A stretch of 64,000 nt of DNA from Leptospiraceae bacterium. Lineage in GTDB: Bacteria; Spirochaetota; Leptospiria; Leptospirales; Leptonemataceae. Location: NCBI GenBank assembly GCA_026005135.1, contig BPKM01000001.1:682001-746000 (forward strand), in the 5' to 3' direction. The position numbers and the translations under genes are program-made. The notes beneath the pieces are model-generated. The model was not told the DNA's origin. It ran no database searches and was given only the letters and a program-made list of their open reading frames with translations. Below, piece by piece: positions 44,568 to 53,500 of the stretch (its first letter is position 1; every line of letters begins with the position of its first letter).

Positions 44568-45735
44568 ATTTATTTATGATTTCATTCAAAATTTCTGCTG
44601 CTTTTCTCATTTCTTCTTTTGTTATCATAATATGAGGAGCTATTCTTAAATAATTTCCTCTAACAGTAGAAATAATATTTTTTTCTCTTAGTAAAAGAGA
44701 AATTCTTTGAGGATTATTTACAATTAAAGATAAAATACCAGAACGATTTTCATCTGGAAATTCCAAGTATTGGATATGTTCAGAAGGTTTACAAGTTTCT
44801 TTAAATAATTGATGTAATTCCAGAATATGTTTATAAATATTTTCTATGCCATTTTTTAATATTAAATTTTCTATACATTCTGTTAATGCTATTGCATCGC
44901 TAACAGGAGTTGTGCTATATTCAAATTTTTTTCCATCTGTATAGGGTTGCCAGGTATGATTTAAGTAATCCATTCCCTGAATCATAATATCTGCACCTAC
45001 CATAGAATAATCAATTTTTTTTCTAAAATCTTCTGAAGTATATAATATTCCACTACCAATAGGACCAAGTAACCATTTCCATCCAGAAGATGCTATTGCA
45101 GAAATATGATATTCTTCTGGATAAATAGGAATAGATCCAAGACTTTGTGCTGCATCTATAATTAAATCAATATGATGTTTTTTACAAAATTCTCCTATTT
45201 CTTTTAGATTTATAGCAAATCCAGAAGTAAATTGAACATGGCTAATAGAAATAATTTTTGTTTTTGGTGTAATAAGTTTTTTTATATCTTCTAATGTAAA
45301 GCCATATACATAATTATCTGGAATGTCATTTTTATTTAATAAGACATTTTTATTATTAGGAATTAATTTTAGTTTCGCTTTCTTTTTAATTTCCTGTAAT
45401 TTCCAGGGATAATGATTTGAAGGGTATTCATGAATAAAACTGATAATTTCATCTTCTGGCGATTCAAAAGGATAACCATTTGCTATTAGAGATAAACCTT
45501 CTGCTGTATTTTTAACAAAAGATATATTTTCTTTTTTTGTTTTTAATAAATTTGCTACAGCTTGATGAAATTTATCAAGAATATCTGGATATTCAAGAAA
45601 TACAAGAGCTCCCATTTCGCTTTGTTTTTTTTCGAATTCTTCTTTTTTTAGACGTGCTGGATTATAAAAAGGAGAAACACCACAGAAATTTAAATAAATA
45701 TATTTTTCTTTAAATGGAAATACATTTGTATCCAT
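44560..45735 (-). CDS. class V PLP-dependent aminotransferase (cysteine-desulfurase-like)
   Basis: A 391-residue fold-type I PLP enzyme. Motifs: NISFVKNTAEGLSLIANG, SHVQFTSGFAINL, LIIDAAQSLGSIPI and SSGWKWLLGPIGSGILY, where the Lys binds PLP. These are the features of the selenocysteine lyase / isopenicillin-N epimerase-like branch rather than of IscS, which has a conserved Cys loop not seen here. The substrate is unknown. It overlaps the ftsL-like gene 3' end by 8 bp. Confidence 0.87.
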   Translation of the reverse strand: MDTNVFPFKEKYIYLNFCGVSPFYNPARLKKEEFEKKQSEMGALVFLEYPDILDKFHQAVANLLKTKKENISFVKNTAEGLSLIANGYPFESPEDEIISFIHEYPSNHYPWKLQEIKKKAKLKLIPNNKNVLLNKNDIPDNYVYGFTLEDIKKLITPKTKIISISHVQFTSGFAINLKEIGEFCKKHHIDLIIDAAQSLGSIPIYPEEYHISAIASSGWKWLLGPIGSGILYTSEDFRKKIDYSMVGADIMIQGMDYLNHTWQPYTDGKKFEYSTTPVSDAIALTECIENLILKNGIENIYKHILELHQLFKETCKPSEHIQYLEFPDENRSGILSLIVNNPQRISLLLREKNIISTVRGNYLRIAPHIMITKEEMRKAAEILNEIINKFT

Positions 45736-45762
45736 AGTGATATTTTTATTGATAAAACTTCT

Positions 45763-45936
45763 ATGACTATATTTTTTTATTTTGAAAAGCTTTATTCCAT
45801 AAAAGTTAATTTATTTGCTAATTATAAAAATATTTACCAATATTTATTAGAGAATTTTTCGTGTTATAGAAAACGTATTGAATTTTTGAACATATTTAGA
45901 AATATTAAAAAACTCTTTAAAATGGTATATATTTAA
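45763..45936 (+). CDS. possible small basic protein (57 aa), doubtful
   Basis: An ATG-started frame of 57 codons in the 242-bp gap between two minus-strand genes. The product would be basic and aromatic-rich (ENFSCYRKRIEFLNIFRN) with no clear signal or helix of membrane length. No ribosome site stands out. In DNA this AT-rich a frame of this length arises by chance now and then. Listed only because the gap otherwise holds nothing. Confidence 0.15.
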   Translation: MTIFFYFEKLYSIKVNLFANYKNIYQYLLENFSCYRKRIEFLNIFRNIKKLFKMVYI

Positions 45937-45977
45937 CAAAGCCCTTTTGAAATATAGTTTTAAAATATTAAATAAAA

Positions 45978-46733
45978 TTATTTAGAAATACATAATTCAG
46001 AGTTAAATTGCTGAAATTTTTTATTGGCTTTTTTTAAAACGTTAAGATAGTATTTATAACGAATTTTATATTTATCTAAATTTTCTCCAAAACTTCGATC
46101 ATCAGTAATATATACCCTTGCTACAGGAATTTCTTTTATAGATAATTTAAAATAATAACAATAGGACCAGAATTCTAATGGGAATCCGTATCCTTTTTCT
46201 TCAAAACATTCTGGATGAATTTTTTCTAATTTATATCTTTTAAAGCCACAAAAAGAATCAGTTAAACGAAAATGATAAATTTGATTCAATTTTAATGTAA
46301 TTTTTTGATTAACTTTTAATCGATCCTTAGGGGGGTCTATTCCACATTTAGGAGAATTTGGTAAATAACGAGAACCAGAAACTACATCAAAAGAAAATGG
46401 TTGTTTTATAAATCTTTTTAAATCTTCTACTCTATGCTGTCTATCGCAATCCATTGTAATTAAAAAATCAAAATGATTTTGTTTTGCATAATCTAAAAGA
46501 AATATCATACTTGCACCATAACCCAGATTGGGATATCGGTGTATAATTTCTATAGAAAAATTATCATATTTTTTTTTAATATTTTCCAATAGTTTTTTTG
46601 AATTATCAGTTGAACCATCATTAATAACTATGATTTTATTAATTTCTTCTGGTAGTTTAGAAAATAAATGTTCAAAAAAAGGATTAATATTTTCTTCTTC
46701 GTTATAAACTGGAATACCAAGTAAAATATTCAT
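45978..46733 (-). CDS. family 2 glycosyltransferase (polyprenyl-phosphate sugar synthase-like)
   Basis: A 251-residue GT-A-fold enzyme. Motifs: LLGIPVYNEEENI, IIVINDGSTDNSKKLL, LGYGASMIFLLDYAK and LITMDCDRQHRVEDL with the metal-binding DxD-type segment; VVSGSRYLPN and DSFCGFKRYK follow. This set is typical of dolichyl/undecaprenyl-phosphate mannose or glucose synthases, here without C-terminal membrane helices. It would use a nucleotide sugar to load a lipid carrier or glycan. It follows gatB by 37 bp. Confidence 0.9.
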   Translation of the reverse strand: MNILLGIPVYNEEENINPFFEHLFSKLPEEINKIIVINDGSTDNSKKLLENIKKKYDNFSIEIIHRYPNLGYGASMIFLLDYAKQNHFDFLITMDCDRQHRVEDLKRFIKQPFSFDVVSGSRYLPNSPKCGIDPPKDRLKVNQKITLKLNQIYHFRLTDSFCGFKRYKLEKIHPECFEEKGYGFPLEFWSYCYYFKLSIKEIPVARVYITDDRSFGENLDKYKIRYKYYLNVLKKANKKFQQFNSELCISK

Positions 46734-46770
46734 CTAGTATAATTAAATATATTTTGAGATTAAAACAAAC

Positions 46771-48222
46771 TTATTTTTTTAAAGATTGTATTTTTTCATC
46801 TATTAATTTATTAACTTCCTGGGGTGGAGCCTGACCTCTTGTTTCTTTCATAATTTGACCTACAAGAAATCCTTTTACTTTATCCTTTCCATTCAAGATT
46901 TGTTGAACCTGTTCAGGGAATTTTTCGAATATTTTATCAACTATCTCTTTTAGATTAGAGCTATCAACGGGTTTATAACCATATTTTTCTATTACTTCTT
47001 CTGGATCTAAATTTTCTTCATATACATGTTCAAATACTTGTTTTGCTATACGCTGAGTTATTTTTCCTTCATTCAAAAGTTTTATGATTGTACCAAGACG
47101 CTTAGGTGTACATTCAAATTGTGTAATGGAAATATCTCTTTTATTGATAATTCCTAATACCTCGTCTTTTACCCAATTGGAAGATTTTTTAGGATCTCCA
47201 GAGTATTTTACAGTTTCTTCGAAATAATGAGCAATTTCCATCTCTCTTGATAAAACTGTAGCGTCGTATTCTGGAAGATGATATTCTTTTATATATCTAT
47301 CGCGTTTTTGATCAGGTAATTCTGGCATTTTATTTTTTATGGACTCTACCAGTTCTGGGCTAATTTCAAATACAGGTAAATCTGGTTCTGGAAAATATCG
47401 ATAATCTTCTGCATCTTCTTTTGTTCGCATTAGACGTGTTTCTTTTCTGTCTGCATCCCATAATACTGTTGATTGTATAATTGTACCACCAGATTCTAAT
47501 ACAGAAATCTGCCTTTCAATTTCATAATCGATTGCATTACGAACAGCTTTAAATGAATTGAGATTTTTAATTTCTACTCTTGTACCAAGAGGGCCTCCCG
47601 GTTTTCTAACAGAAACATTGGCATCACACCGTAAACTACCTTCTTCCATATTTGCTTCGGAAATCCCTAAGGCTCTAATAATCCCTCTTAATGTTTGTAA
47701 AAAATACCATGCATCTTCGCTACTTCTCAGGTCTGGTTCTGTAACGATTTCTAATAAAGGTACGCCAGCGCGATTTAAATCAACAAAAGATACAGTTTCT
47801 CCTCCATAAGAACTATGTAATAATTTTCCTGCATCTTCTTCCATATGAATTCTATGAATACGCACTTTAATCGTTTGGTTATCTGGTTTTTTTACTTCTA
47901 CATAACCATTTGTTGCATAAGGTCTATCATATTGAGAAATTTGATACCCCTTAGGTAAATCTGGATAAAAGTAATGTTTTCTATCAAATTTGGTAATACG
48001 AGCAATATTGCAATTTAATGCCAAGCCTGCCATAATAGCCATTTCTAAAACTTTTTCATTTAAAACAGGTAAGCAACCTGGAAGACCAAGTGTTACAGGA
48101 CCTGCAAGTGTATTTGCTGGTGCACCAAATTCATAAGGATCAGAACAAAAAATTTTGGTTTTTGTTTTTAATTGACAATGGATTTCTAAACCTATAACTG
48201 CTTCGTAATTCATATAAACCAT
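46771..48222 (-). CDS. gatB: Asp-tRNA(Asn)/Glu-tRNA(Gln) amidotransferase subunit B
   Basis: A 483-residue subunit of GatCAB, which converts mischarged Glu-tRNA-Gln and Asp-tRNA-Asn. Motifs: VIGLEIHCQLKTKTKIFC, GPVTLGLPGCLPVLN, IHMEEDAGKL, YFPEPDLPVFEIS. The C-terminal YqeY-like tail domain (KVKGFLVGQIMKETRGQA) binds tRNA. Length is typical. A second in-frame ATG at 48213 gives the more usual N-terminus; either start is possible. gatA and gatC are not in the window. Confidence 0.96.
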   Translation of the reverse strand: MVYMNYEAVIGLEIHCQLKTKTKIFCSDPYEFGAPANTLAGPVTLGLPGCLPVLNEKVLEMAIMAGLALNCNIARITKFDRKHYFYPDLPKGYQISQYDRPYATNGYVEVKKPDNQTIKVRIHRIHMEEDAGKLLHSSYGGETVSFVDLNRAGVPLLEIVTEPDLRSSEDAWYFLQTLRGIIRALGISEANMEEGSLRCDANVSVRKPGGPLGTRVEIKNLNSFKAVRNAIDYEIERQISVLESGGTIIQSTVLWDADRKETRLMRTKEDAEDYRYFPEPDLPVFEISPELVESIKNKMPELPDQKRDRYIKEYHLPEYDATVLSREMEIAHYFEETVKYSGDPKKSSNWVKDEVLGIINKRDISITQFECTPKRLGTIIKLLNEGKITQRIAKQVFEHVYEENLDPEEVIEKYGYKPVDSSNLKEIVDKIFEKFPEQVQQILNGKDKVKGFLVGQIMKETRGQAPPQEVNKLIDEKIQSLKK

Positions 48223-48386
48223 TTTTTTCGTATAATTCTATAAGCAAGAAAAAAGAAAATCAAATTATATATTATTGCTAACATTACGCAAAAGTTTATA
48301 TTTACGAAATTATGCTTATTGAATTAATTTAATTTTATAATAAAAAAACAATTGTCAGAAGAATATCATAAAAAATAAACAAACAA

Positions 48387-49160
48387 ATGACTAAAACGAT
48401 TTCCATAGCAAATCAAAAAGGTGGAGTAGGGAAAACAACAACAGCAATACAAATTTCTTATAATTTATCTTTAAAAAATTATCGTGTATTGATGGTTGAT
48501 TTAGATCCACAAGCAAATGCAACATCTGTTTTTTTAGATATATCACCTCACTCTCTTTCTGTAGAAGAAACCGTTTATGTAATTCTAAAAGATAAAAAAG
48601 GACCAGAAAACATTATAAAACAAACCAAATGGAAAAATTTATATATATTACCTTCTACGATTGCATTATCAGAAATTGAACCAATTTTAACAGGCAATGT
48701 TGATGGTTTTTTTCGATTACAGGATAGTTTAGAAAATATAAAATCTCAGTTTGATTTTATTATTATAGATAATCCACCTAATCTTGGAATGTTAACGATA
48801 AATGGATTATTATGTTCTGATTATGTAATGATTCCCTTACAGGCGGCAAAATTTTCCTTAGATGGTATTCGTATTATATTGGAAACAATCCAAACATTGA
48901 ATAAAAAATTTCGATTGGATATTAAAATCTTAGGTGCTTTAATGACAATGTACGATGAAAGAACAACTATTTCTAAAGCTATGATTGAAGAAATGAAAAA
49001 ATATATACCTGTTTTTTCGAATTATATCTCTCGAAGTGTTGTAGTGGAAGAAGCACATTTAATGAAAGAACCTTTATCCTTATATTCTCCAAAATCAAAA
49101 GTGACTTTACAATATCAGAAAGTTTTGGAAGAAATCCTTAATGGCATCAAAGAAAGATAA
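48387..49160 (+). CDS. ParA-family ATPase
   Basis: A 257-residue Soj/ParA-type ATPase that polymerises or binds DNA in its ATP form to position cargo. Deviant Walker A ANQKGGVGKTTTAIQ near residue 9, DLDPQANAT, and IIDNPPNLGMLTIN as Walker B/switch II. It ends overlapping the next gene by 20 nt. No ParB follows; the partner gene encodes a membrane protein instead, so the role may be positioning of a cell-envelope or polar complex rather than chromosome partition. That is inference. Confidence 0.9.
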   Translation: MTKTISIANQKGGVGKTTTAIQISYNLSLKNYRVLMVDLDPQANATSVFLDISPHSLSVEETVYVILKDKKGPENIIKQTKWKNLYILPSTIALSEIEPILTGNVDGFFRLQDSLENIKSQFDFIIIDNPPNLGMLTINGLLCSDYVMIPLQAAKFSLDGIRIILETIQTLNKKFRLDIKILGALMTMYDERTTISKAMIEEMKKYIPVFSNYISRSVVVEEAHLMKEPLSLYSPKSKVTLQYQKVLEEILNGIKER

Positions 49161-49863
49161 ATTAACAAAAAAGATACAGGAAGAAATAAAAAAAAATATT
49201 GCCAGTGATAAGATAGATCAACCTAAAAATGAATATTCTGAAGTTGTTCAGGAAATTCATGCTAATCAAAATTCTCAAGAAAAAGAAAAACAAAATTTTG
49301 AAAATTTAGATAAAAAAAATCAAGACAAAGAAAATCCTTTAAAAAATAAGGAAAATATGTCAAAAAAAAGAGATTCTATATATAATGTTTCCGCCGATTT
49401 ACGATTAGAAGATTATGTTGAAGATAATCAAAAACGAGAATATGGACCCATTATAAGAAATGTTTTGATTTTTTTACTTATTTTATTATTGATTGCAGGT
49501 ATATGGCAATTAGGAATGTGGCTTTTTGCTCCAAAATATTATTTATCTATTTCTAATACAGAGATAACAGAAGAAAATTATAAAAATTTTTTAGAAAATA
49601 ATACTATTTCTTTATATCCTGGCCAATTATTACATATACGTTTTACCTATTTAGAAAAAAAATCTGACTATTATACAATTCAGATTTTACGAATGGAAGG
49701 TAATACTTTAACAGAAGAAGCGATTCTTGGTAGAAAAATTCCTAAAACTGTTAATTATATTTATTTTGCTGGACCTATTGATCCAGGTAGTTATGTTGTT
49801 AAGGTATTAGATAAACAGAGGAATGTAATAGTAGAAAGGAATATAGAAGTTGTAAATCCTTAA
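49141..49863 (+). CDS. single-pass membrane protein with charged cytoplasmic coil, ParA partner candidate
   Basis: A 240-residue protein. Residues 1-100 are extremely Lys/Glu/Asn-rich and predicted disordered or coiled (QNFENLDKKNQDKE). One membrane helix spans about 101-128 (VLIFLLILLLIAGIWQLGMWLF). The outer ~110 residues form a beta-rich domain (LYPGQLLHIRFTYLEKK, GPIDPGSYVVKVLDKQRN). I do not recognise the family. Overlap with parA (20 nt) and a TAATG junction with the next gene imply co-translation. The basic N-terminus facing the cytoplasm would be suited to touching ParA. Confidence 0.65.
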   Translation: MASKKDKLTKKIQEEIKKNIASDKIDQPKNEYSEVVQEIHANQNSQEKEKQNFENLDKKNQDKENPLKNKENMSKKRDSIYNVSADLRLEDYVEDNQKREYGPIIRNVLIFLLILLLIAGIWQLGMWLFAPKYYLSISNTEITEENYKNFLENNTISLYPGQLLHIRFTYLEKKSDYYTIQILRMEGNTLTEEAILGRKIPKTVNYIYFAGPIDPGSYVVKVLDKQRNVIVERNIEVVNP

Positions 49864-50534
49864 TGATACGAATTTATATTATATTAATTATTTTTTTTAT
49901 AAATTGTAAACGTCTTTATATTCCACCCAAACCACCAGAAGTATTGGAACAGGCAGAATACATTCATAGATTTCGCCAGTGGGAATATAAAAATAATAAG
50001 ATTGAAATTATCTGGTTCGAAGATGGAAAAATCTTTCGAAAAGCAGAAAAAGAAAATAATTTATATCATGGAAAATATATACAATATTTTAGAAATGGAA
50101 ATATATCACAGGAAGGAGTGTATGAATATGGTTATAGAATTGGGAAATGGAAATATTATTTCCCTGATGGAAAAGTTTATTTAATATTATATTATAAAAA
50201 AGAACCTATTGATAAAAACAAATTTTCTTTAAATTCCATGTATGGGAATGAAAATGGTATTTATAGAAGATATTATCCAAATGGTATTTTAGAAGAAGAA
50301 GGATATTATTTCGCAGGAGATTTTGATAAAAAACGAATTCATTATTTTAAAAACGGAAAAAAACAATTTGAAATAATTTACGATAAGGGAAAAAAAGATG
50401 GTATGGCAAAATTTTACGATTATAAAGAACGATTAATTCGAGAGGAATTTTATCATAAAGATCAATTAGAAAAGATTATTGTATATTACTATAAAAATAA
50501 TAAAAAAGAAGTTAAATTTCAGAAAAAATTTTAA
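49863..50534 (+). CDS. MORN-variant (YwqK-like) repeat lipoprotein
   Basis: A 223-residue exported lipoprotein: signal IYIILIIFFINC with lipobox Cys near residue 16. The mature part is built of MORN_2-like repeats: GKYIQYFRNGNISQEGVYEYG, GKWKYYFPDGKVY, GIYRRYYPNGILEEEGYYF and DGMAKFYDYKERLIRE. Such repeats make flat beta sheets and are often annotated as YwqK antitoxin-like, although no toxin is evident here. Shares TAATG with the preceding gene and ends 3 bp from the giant coiled-coil gene's stop. Confidence 0.75.
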   Translation: MIRIYIILIIFFINCKRLYIPPKPPEVLEQAEYIHRFRQWEYKNNKIEIIWFEDGKIFRKAEKENNLYHGKYIQYFRNGNISQEGVYEYGYRIGKWKYYFPDGKVYLILYYKKEPIDKNKFSLNSMYGNENGIYRRYYPNGILEEEGYYFAGDFDKKRIHYFKNGKKQFEIIYDKGKKDGMAKFYDYKERLIREEFYHKDQLEKIIVYYYKNNKKEVKFQKKF

Positions 50535-50537
50535 TTA

Positions 50538-53500
50538 TTATAGTTCATTATTACCATTAAAATTAATAAAAAATTTATCCCAGTAAAATTCAATTGATGT
50601 ACCAAATCCATCAGGACCTTTTGTAATATTAAGCTTGGATTGTAAAATAGGGGCACTATATTGAAATAATTTTATACCATTTCCTTTTTCTGGATAATAG
50701 CTACCTGTTTTTCTTAAAATACCTTCTCCATCATCATAAAGTTTTAAAATAAAAAATTTTTCGTTATTGATTATATCGATACCAAATATTTTACCTTCGC
50801 TATGTAAAATAGCATTTACAAGAAATTCAAAAATGATCCAGAAAAAGTAATTTTGCTTTTTAGAAAAATAATTTAATAAGGTTTCATAATTGGCTTGCTG
50901 TGGTTTTTTAAATATATATTCTGAATACGAAATAACGTTTTCTATTTTATTAAAAAAATTGATTATAAGTTCATTATTCCATTTTTTCTGCATATATTGT
51001 GGTATTTGAATGATTTCAGAATATATAAAATTTAAAAGATCCTCTTTTTGGAAAAAGTTTGCTGGATTCTCTTTTTTATTATAAGAATTAATATATTCTA
51101 TAGCTTTATTTGTTTTATAAAGAAAGATGTTTTCTAATTCATTATAATATTTTATGAATTGATTTAATTGCTGATTATATTTTTGAAATTCATCATTTTC
51201 AAATGATGTGGATAATACTGGGATAAGATTTTCTAATATAGATAAGGTTTGGTTCTGTATTTTATTTTTAAAATCGTGATTAAAAACAAAAATGCATAAG
51301 CCATTAGTTTCATTATTAGAAACGATTGGCATAGCAATATAGAATTCTTCTTTTTTATAAGAATCTTTATAAATATTATTTAAAACTTCGATATCATCAT
51401 CGTTATAATAATGAATTTGATTAGAATTTAAAATTAAATCATAAGGTTCTTTATTTTTTTCTTTTACATAAGTAGTAATTTTACGATCTGTAATTACTTC
51501 TCCAAAAATTGTCTGTGATAATTCAAGAAAATAGGTTGGCAAATCTAAATTAGACATATATAATAAAAGATTTTGATTTTTTATTCTAAAAATAGAATAA
51601 CGTAATGGTTTTTCTGTAAATAATACATTTTCTATATAATCTAATCGAGAAGAAAAATCTGCTATTTCTGCCATGGATAATAAAGAATTAATAATAATAT
51701 TACCTATTTCTTTAGAATTTTTTTCCCTTTTTAGGCTATTTTCTAATTCTATTTTTAATCTTTCTAATTCTTGTTGTTGGTTTTCTAAATCTTTTTGTAA
51801 TTCTTTAATATTAGATAAATAATTTTGATTTTCTTCTGTTAAATTTTGTAATTTTAAATTTAAATCATTGGTTTGTTTTTTCTCTATATTTAATTCATTT
51901 TTTAATTGTAATACTTCTTTTTCGTAATTTAATATTATATTTTCTTTATGCTTGATTTCTTTTTCTAAATTTTGTATATAGATATGATTTTTTCTTATTA
52001 TTTCATTTTTTTCTTTAATGAGTGATTGCTCTTCTTTTAGTTCTAATGTTAAAAGTTCTTTTTCTTTTGAAATTTGTTCTAATTTAGAAGATAAAGATTT
52101 TAGTTCTTTTTCGAAATTCTGTATTAACAAATCTTTTTGATGTATTTGCTTATCCAATTCATTAATCAAGTATTCTTTTTCTTTAATAGTATTTGTAAGC
52201 CTATCATTTTCGTTTTTTAAATTCTGTATTTCTTTATATAAGTTTTCCTGAATTAAATTTATTTTTTCTTTATATTCCTTTTCTATATTTATAATATCTT
52301 CGTTTTTATGTTTTATTTCGATTATTAATGTTTCTATTTCCTTTTTTTGATTGTTAATTTCTTCTATATGAAGTAATATTTTATTTTCTAATGTATTGAT
52401 AGTTTCATTTTTCTTTTCTATTAGAAGATTTTTTTCGCTTAATTCCTTTTGTAATTTTTCAATTTCGCTTTTTAAATCTTTGATATTTTGATTTAATTCT
52501 TCTGTAATAATTAAACTTTCTTCTTCTAATTGTAGGATTTTCTTCTCATAATGCTGTTTTAATTGTTCAATTTCTTTATCTTTATTTTTTATAGTTAATT
52601 CATATAATTGGATTTTTTGGTTAGCTTCGTAAATTTGGTTTAAAAAATAATTTTCTTTTTGTTGTAATTGATTGATTTTTTTATCTTTATCCTGAATAAT
52701 TTTTTCGTAATAATGTTTTTGCTCGTTTATATATTTATTTTTAGAATTTAATTCATTTTTAATATCTTCGATTTTATTTTGATAATCCTGATTTAATTGA
52801 TTAATTTTATTTTCATAATTAGAGATAAGATTTTGGATTTCATTATTTTTAGATTGAATAATTTCATTTTTAATAGATTCAATTTCTTTTTGATGTAAAA
52901 GATTTAATTCATTTTTAATATCTTCAATTTTATTTTGATAATCTTGATTTAATTGATTAATTTTATTTTCATAATTAGAGATAAGATTTTGGATTTCATT
53001 ATTTTTAGATTGAATAATTTCATTTTTAATAGATTCAATTTCTTTTTGATGTAAAAGATTTAATTGATTTTTAATATCTTCGATTTTATTTTGATAATCT
53101 TGATTTAATTGGTTAATTTTATTTTCATAATTAGAGATAAGATTTTGGATTTCATTATTTTTAGATTGAATAATTTCATTTTTAATAGATTCAATTTCTT
53201 TTTGATGTAAAAGATTTAATTGATTTTTAATATCTTCGATTTTATTTTGATAATCTTGATTTAATTGATTAATTTTATATTCATAATTAGAGATAAGATT
53301 TTGGATTTCATTATTTTTAGATTGAATAATTTCATTTTTAATGGATTCAATTTCTTTATGATGTAAAAGATTTAATTCGATTTTTAATATCTTCGATTTT
53401 ATTTTGATAATCTTGATTTAATTGATTAATTTTATATTCATAATTAGAGATAAGATTTTGGATTTCATTATTTTTAGATTGAATAATTTCATTTTTAATG

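Noticed and set aside
48223-48386. Promoter calls between gatB and parA and in other gaps
   Set aside because: TATAAT-like strings are found everywhere in this A/T-rich DNA, and none had a matching -35 at 16-18 bp that stood out.
49863-50534. Toxin-antitoxin module suggested by the YwqK-like repeats
   Set aside because: No toxin-like partner is present, and the protein has a lipoprotein signal, so a MORN-type envelope protein is more likely.
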